Assembly: GCA_025359445.1 (NCBI GenBank)
Contig: JANYGB010000025.1
Location: 23,791 to 87,790, forward strand
Length of the DNA stretch: 64,000 nt
DNA from: Sphingomonadaceae bacterium
Lineage (GTDB): Bacteria; Pseudomonadota; Alphaproteobacteria; Sphingomonadales; Sphingomonadaceae
Reading direction: 5' to 3'
Shown piece by piece: positions 60,561 through 64,000 of the stretch; the first letter of the stretch is position 1; each line of letters opens with the position of its first letter. The translations under genes were made by a program, and so were the position numbers. The notes beneath the pieces are model-generated. The model was not told where the DNA came from and searched no databases. It worked only from the letters and a program-made list of their open reading frames with translations.

Positions 60561-61838
60561 TCACTTGCCGATGCAGAACCGCCCGAACAACGTATCGAGC
60601 ATGTCTTCGGTGGTGGTGCGTCCAAGCAGGGCGTCGAACGAGAGCCGCGCAACCCGCAGCGCTTCAGCGATTAGCAGCGGATCGTGTTCATGCTTGGCTG
60701 CGGACAGAGCGCGCTTTGCGTGGCGCAAGTGCATATGTTGCCGCTCATTGAGCGCAGCATCGCCGGGTCCCGACAGCGCGGCGCGGGCCGCCGCGATCAG
60801 ATCGCCGCGCAGTGCAGCAATCCCCGCACCAGTTTTAGCGGAGATCCGGTGCCGCGCTAACTTCTTCGCCGGAGCATCGCTGCGGTCGATTTGCGCAGCC
60901 ACTTCCCAAGCGCCTGCTGGCCCGGCCCCCTCTGGCCCAAGCCACAACACCAGGTCGGCCCGGTCGAGTGCATCAAGCGCACGTTCGATGCCGATCGCCT
61001 CAACCTCATCGTCCACGCAGTCATGCAGTCCGGCGGTATCGGCAAACAAGAACGGGACACCCGAATAGGCGATTGGCCGGGTCAGGACATCGCGGGTCGT
61101 GCCCGGGATCGGCGTCGCGATGGCCGCCTCCGCTTCAACCAACACATTGAAAAGTGTGCTTTTCCCAGCATTAGGTGGCCCTGCGACGACGACCCGGTAG
61201 CCTTCGCGCAATTGTTCCGCGCGCGGCCGCGCCAGCCACTGCGCCAGTTCGGTTTCAAGCGTCGCCAACCCAATCTCAAAATCGGCCGGGAGCAACGTTA
61301 CATCGTCCTCGTCGCCAAAATCGAGCACCGCTTCGAGCGCAGCCGATTGATGCAGCAGCATATTGCGCCAATGCTCGACCTGGCGCGAGAACGCTCCGCC
61401 CGCCATCGCTATCGCCGACTGGCGTTGCAACTCGGTCTCGGCCGCCAGCAAGTCGGCCAGGCCCTCTGCTTGCGCCAAATCGATCTTGCCATTGACGAAC
61501 GACCGGCGGGTGAACTCGCCAGGCGTTGCGGCGCGCAGCCCCGGGACCAATGCCAGCGCCGCCTCGACCGCGCCGACGACGGCGCGCCCGCCGTGGCAAT
61601 GGAGTTCGAGCGTATCTTCGCCGGTGGCGTTATGCGGAGCAGGCAACCACAGCGCCAGCGCGCGGTCGATCACCGCCCCGGCACCATCACGCAAGGTTGC
61701 ACTGGTTGCATGGCGCGGCTCGAGCGTCTTACCCAGCAGCGCACACATCGCCGCTCCAGCCTGAGGACCGCTGACCCGCACCACCGCAATCGCGGCCGGC
61801 GGAGCGCCGCTCGACAAGGCAAAAATTGTATCACTCAT
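60561..61838 (-). CDS. mnmE: tRNA modification GTPase MnmE (TrmE)
   Basis: Partner of MnmG in U34 modification. It has 425 residues, slightly short. The N-terminal folate-binding domain (about 1-115), helical domain with inserted G domain: G1 VVAGPPNAGKSTLFNVL, G2/G3 ATPIPGTTRDVLTRP and LFADTAGLHD, G5 HRISAKTGAG. The G4 NKxD is replaced by AQID (VAAQIDRSD). The C-terminal catalytic CxGK motif is FCIGK. The start gives MSDTIFALSSGAPPAA. It lies 22 bases after the DUF6489 gene. Confidence 0.96.
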   Translation of the reverse strand: MSDTIFALSSGAPPAAIAVVRVSGPQAGAAMCALLGKTLEPRHATSATLRDGAGAVIDRALALWLPAPHNATGEDTLELHCHGGRAVVGAVEAALALVPGLRAATPGEFTRRSFVNGKIDLAQAEGLADLLAAETELQRQSAIAMAGGAFSRQVEHWRNMLLHQSAALEAVLDFGDEDDVTLLPADFEIGLATLETELAQWLARPRAEQLREGYRVVVAGPPNAGKSTLFNVLVEAEAAIATPIPGTTRDVLTRPIAYSGVPFLFADTAGLHDCVDDEVEAIGIERALDALDRADLVLWLGPEGAGPAGAWEVAAQIDRSDAPAKKLARHRISAKTGAGIAALRGDLIAAARAALSGPGDAALNERQHMHLRHAKRALSAAKHEHDPLLIAEALRVARLSFDALLGRTTTEDMLDTLFGRFCIGK

Positions 61839-61860
61839 AAGTTTGGCTGGCTGAGCGTGC

Positions 61861-62121
61861 TCAGTCGTCCTTCTTCTTCTTGCCCGCCCCGGCGGAAAAT
61901 GCCGCCCCGCTTTCCATGAACTGCTGGAACAGCTTCATCCCCATTTGTCCCATCGGCGCGATTCCTTTGGCGAAATCCTGAATCTGTTCGACGCTGCCTG
62001 CGCCCTTCATCGCCTTGGAGACCATCTCGACATAGACCGAATTGGCTTTCGACACGTCGGGCAAGCCAAGGAAGTTGCGCGCCTCTTCGGGGGTGCATTC
62101 GATCTCGACATGGACTTTCAT
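61861..62121 (-). CDS. DUF6489 family small protein
   Basis: An 86-residue cytoplasmic protein found in sphingomonads and relatives. MKVHVEIECTPEEARNFLGL is the family start; SVEQIQDFAKGIAPMGQM and a Lys-rich GKKKKDD tail follow. The function is unknown. The ATG with GAGGAG about 10 bases upstream was chosen over another 27 bases further. It is upstream of mnmE on the same strand. Confidence 0.82.
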   Translation of the reverse strand: MKVHVEIECTPEEARNFLGLPDVSKANSVYVEMVSKAMKGAGSVEQIQDFAKGIAPMGQMGMKLFQQFMESGAAFSAGAGKKKKDD

Positions 62122-62219
62122 GGCATTAGGCTCCTCGCAAGCTGCCAAGCTGGCATAGCCCCTTCACAAAGTCCAACCCGCGCTTAGGATAAAGCCAAAT
62201 CGTTTCAGGAGACTAGCCA

Positions 62220-62915
62220 GTGACCGAGACCGTGCAAATCGTATCGATGAAAGACGACGGGGCGATCCCAGCCTATGTCGCAAGGCCCGTAGGCATTCCC
62301 ACCGCGGGCATCATCGTCATTCCCGAAATCTTCGGGGTCAACGCCGGGATCCGCCAGAAATGCGATAAGTGGGCCGCCGCGGGCTATCTTGCGGTCGCGC
62401 CCGACATCTTCTGGCGCTTCGCCCCCGGCGTCGAACTCGATCCCGATGTGCCCGCGCAACTGCAGGAAGCGTTTGGATATTTCCAGCAGTACGACGCCGC
62501 GCTTGGAGTTTATGATATCGAAGCGGCGATCCGCTGGCTGCGCAGCCAGGGCCTGGGCAAAGTCGGCTGCGCCGGATACTGTCTGGGCGGACGGCTCGCT
62601 TACATGGCGGCAGCGCGAACTGACGTCGATGCTTCAGTCGGATATTACGGCGTCATGATCGACCAGATGCTCGATGAAGCGCACCATATCGCCAAATCGC
62701 TGATGCTCCATATCCCGGTCGCCGATCACTTTGTCGGGCCAGAGGCGCAAGCGGCAATCCATGCCGCGCTCGATGATCACCCGCGGGTCACACTGCACGA
62801 TTATCCAGGTCTCGATCACGGCTTCGCCGCCGAAATGGGCGATCGGCGCAATGCAGCCGGGGCTGAACTGGCTGATGGTCGTACAGTGGCCTTTTTCAAG
62901 GAGCACCTGGCATGA
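62220..62915 (+). CDS. Dienelactone hydrolase family protein
   Basis: An alpha/beta hydrolase of 231 residues. The nucleophile is Cys in GCAGYCLGGRLAYM; a Glu is in IIVIPEIFGVNAGIR, and the His is in YPGLDHGFA. These match the Cys-Asp-His dienelactone hydrolase family, but the natural substrate is unknown. It starts with GTG after CAGGAGAC. Its stop overlaps the NTF2-like ATG (ATGA). Confidence 0.92.
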   Translation: MTETVQIVSMKDDGAIPAYVARPVGIPTAGIIVIPEIFGVNAGIRQKCDKWAAAGYLAVAPDIFWRFAPGVELDPDVPAQLQEAFGYFQQYDAALGVYDIEAAIRWLRSQGLGKVGCAGYCLGGRLAYMAAARTDVDASVGYYGVMIDQMLDEAHHIAKSLMLHIPVADHFVGPEAQAAIHAALDDHPRVTLHDYPGLDHGFAAEMGDRRNAAGAELADGRTVAFFKEHLA

Positions 62916-63310
62916 AGGGCGGCGAATACGGCCTCGCCAAGTGGCACGAATATATGGACTCGCGCGGCGACCTGACCCTGCTTGGCGCAATGGTGGACGA
63001 GGATGCGGTGTTTCATTCGCCGGTGGTGCACACCCCGCAAGTGGGCAAGGCCAAGGTCATGGCTTACCTCGGCGCGGCTTCACAAGTGCTTGGCGCCGAA
63101 GGCTTCGCTTATGTCCGCGAACTGGTCGATGGTAACCATGTGCTGCTCGAATTTACCAACCAGCTTGATGGCATCCACGTCAACGGGATCGACCTGATTG
63201 AATTCGACGATGCCGGGAAGATCAAGGATTTCAAGGCGATGGTGCGACCGATGAAGGCCATGAACAAGCTGTGGGAGCTGATGGCGGCGCAGCTGGAAAA
63301 GGCAGGCTAG
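62912..63310 (+). CDS. NTF2-like (SnoaL) family protein
   Basis: A 132-residue alpha+beta barrel protein with KWHEYMDSRGDLTLLGAMVDEDAVFHSPVVHTP at the start, GFAYVRELVDGNHVLLEFTNQLDGI and FKAMVRPMKAMNKLWELMAAQLE. Such folds are enzymes or ligand binders; the function here is unknown. It is coupled to the hydrolase gene (ATGA), suggesting a shared pathway. Confidence 0.85.
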   Translation: MKGGEYGLAKWHEYMDSRGDLTLLGAMVDEDAVFHSPVVHTPQVGKAKVMAYLGAASQVLGAEGFAYVRELVDGNHVLLEFTNQLDGIHVNGIDLIEFDDAGKIKDFKAMVRPMKAMNKLWELMAAQLEKAG

Positions 63311-63840
63311 AGCCGCTCCTGCAGGAACTTTAGCCGTTCGGGCACACCTGCCAACGGCAGGTCGATCGGCTCGTACCCATAGCGCCGCCACGCTGCGGTC
63401 ACCGCTTCATCGCTCGCGACGGCCTGATCCCAGTCCTGAATCCGTTCGGCATCCTGCGCATAGATCTCCGCCCAGGCTGGGGCGCGGAGAATCGGGCCGG
63501 TGTAGCGCAGGCGGCGGCAGGCGGCATCGATCGACTTGGGCACGGTTAACCCTGAGACATCGAGGAAACCGACCACATCAGGAAAACCGCGGTCGAACAG
63601 AACCGGGCCCACTTCGCCCTCACGCCGCTCGAATTCGCGGATGTGTGCTTCGAGCATCGCTTCGGCGAAGCCCAAAGGATCGCCTGTGCGCAATGCCATT
63701 CCGCCGGGCTGCTGGAGCAGCACCCGCGCCACTTCGGGGGATGTAGCGATGCCCGCCGCAGCGGCGGCATCGAGCAGCGTGGTCTTGCCCGCCCCCGGCG
63801 CACCGGTCAGGACCGCGTGCCGGGGGACGAGCTGATTCAC
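63307..63840 (-). CDS. AAA family small NTPase
   Basis: A 177-residue P-loop NTPase: HAVLTGAPGAGKTTLLDAAAAAG is the Walker A region, and VGPVLFDRGFPDVVGFL resembles a kinase-like Asp-Arg motif; a late RRYGYEPIDLPLAGVPERLKFL is typical of the AAA_28 type. The start is a GTG directly following the rho stop. It converges with the NTF2-like gene, overlapping stops by 4 bases. Substrate is unknown. Confidence 0.85.
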   Translation of the reverse strand: MNQLVPRHAVLTGAPGAGKTTLLDAAAAAGIATSPEVARVLLQQPGGMALRTGDPLGFAEAMLEAHIREFERREGEVGPVLFDRGFPDVVGFLDVSGLTVPKSIDAACRRLRYTGPILRAPAWAEIYAQDAERIQDWDQAVASDEAVTAAWRRYGYEPIDLPLAGVPERLKFLQERL

Positions 63841-64000
63841 TTACTGGTTCATCGTCGCAAAGAAGTCTTCGTTGGTCTTGGAATCCTTCATCTTGTCGAG
63901 CAGGAATTCCATCGCGTCGATCGTGCCCATCTGCATCAGGATGCGGCGCAGCACCCACATCTTGCTGAGCTTGTCCTTGGCGACCAGCAGCTCTTCCTTG
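63841..64000 (-). CDS. rho: Transcription termination factor Rho, C-terminal end (cut by window edge)
   Basis: The last 52 residues of Rho: KEELLVAKDKLSKMWVLRRI, MQMGTIDAMEFLLDKMKDSK and the final TNEDFFATMNQ are diagnostic of the Rho C-terminus. The stop abuts the GTG of the NTPase gene. The rest lies beyond the window. Confidence 0.95.
   Translation of the reverse strand, partial: KEELLVAKDKLSKMWVLRRILMQMGTIDAMEFLLDKMKDSKTNEDFFATMNQ

Noticed and set aside
1..64000. tRNA, rRNA, CRISPR, insertion sequence or prophage elements
   Set aside because: No cloverleaf-like or rRNA sequence, no regular repeat-spacer array, no transposase or integrase motif was seen on either strand.

Overview
The window is GC-rich, densely coded chromosomal DNA from an alphaproteobacterium, most likely a sphingomonad (Sphingomonadales: Sphingomonas, Novosphingobium or Erythrobacter relatives). 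The call rests on the gene set: SciP (DUF1153) and TrcR (DUF1013) cell-cycle regulators, CarD, a BacA-type bactofilin, the proA-nadD-rsfS-rlmH-envC-ctpA-dsbB-coq7 string, and the rho / mnmE / mnmG / rsmG / parA / parB block. Four parS sites around 58-60.5 kb place the right end near the chromosome origin. I see no rRNA, tRNA, insertion sequence, prophage or CRISPR array.

Layout. 0-2.4 kb: RND efflux pump (inner-membrane subunit cut by the window edge) and its adaptor. 2.4-4.7 kb: sciP with a coupled unknown ORF, then mnmA behind an array of TTACC elements. 4.7-10.1 kb: GDP-sugar locus, with manC-manA on one strand and serine-hydrolase lipoprotein-gmd-fcl on the other, giving mannose-6-P / mannose-1-P to GDP-mannose to GDP-L-fucose. 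10.2-15.2 kb: CDF metal transporter, pdxH, DnaJ-like protein, YihY protein, fabI and a periplasmic protein. 15.3-21.8 kb: one long minus-strand housekeeping run. 21.9-23.5 kb: M23 peptidase plus bactofilin. 23.5-28.8 kb: acyl-CoA ligase, trcR, two tandem lipoproteins, a quinone oxidoreductase and a DUF1192 protein. 29-38.5 kb: clpA, DUF1275 protein, gamma carbonic anhydrase, fused membrane/spermidine-synthase-like protein, two GNATs, hemB and a second M23 peptidase. 38.7-42.7 kb: SUV3-like helicase, S4 protein, ferredoxin and carD. 42.8-51.8 kb: DUF2807 and other lipoproteins, TsaC/Sua5, two acyl-CoA dehydrogenases, DUF815 ATPase, PQQ-type sugar dehydrogenase, free Met-R-sulfoxide reductase and a glycine-zipper protein. 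51.8-56.1 kb: a DUF4402 subunit-chaperone-usher-like surface assembly locus. 56.3-62.1 kb: parB-parA-rsmG-mnmG-mnmE and a DUF6489 protein. 62.2-64 kb: dienelactone hydrolase, NTF2-like protein, small NTPase and the C-terminus of Rho.

How the genes fit together. Three wobble-uridine tRNA modification genes (mnmA, mnmE, mnmG) plus a t6A gene lie here. Many operon neighbours share 4-nt (ATGA/GTGA) or TGATG stop-start overlaps, indicating translational coupling. Several genes tie to the alphaproteobacterial cell cycle (sciP, trcR, parAB, bactofilin). CtrA-like TTAA-N7-CTAA boxes occur upstream of the chaperone-usher genes and between an M23 peptidase and the helicase.

The most interesting candidate system is the DUF4402 / PapD-like chaperone / usher-like barrel locus. 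It has a structured leader, a terminator after the subunit gene and a CtrA-like box before the chaperone. All assignments come from reading the sequence; no database search was run.
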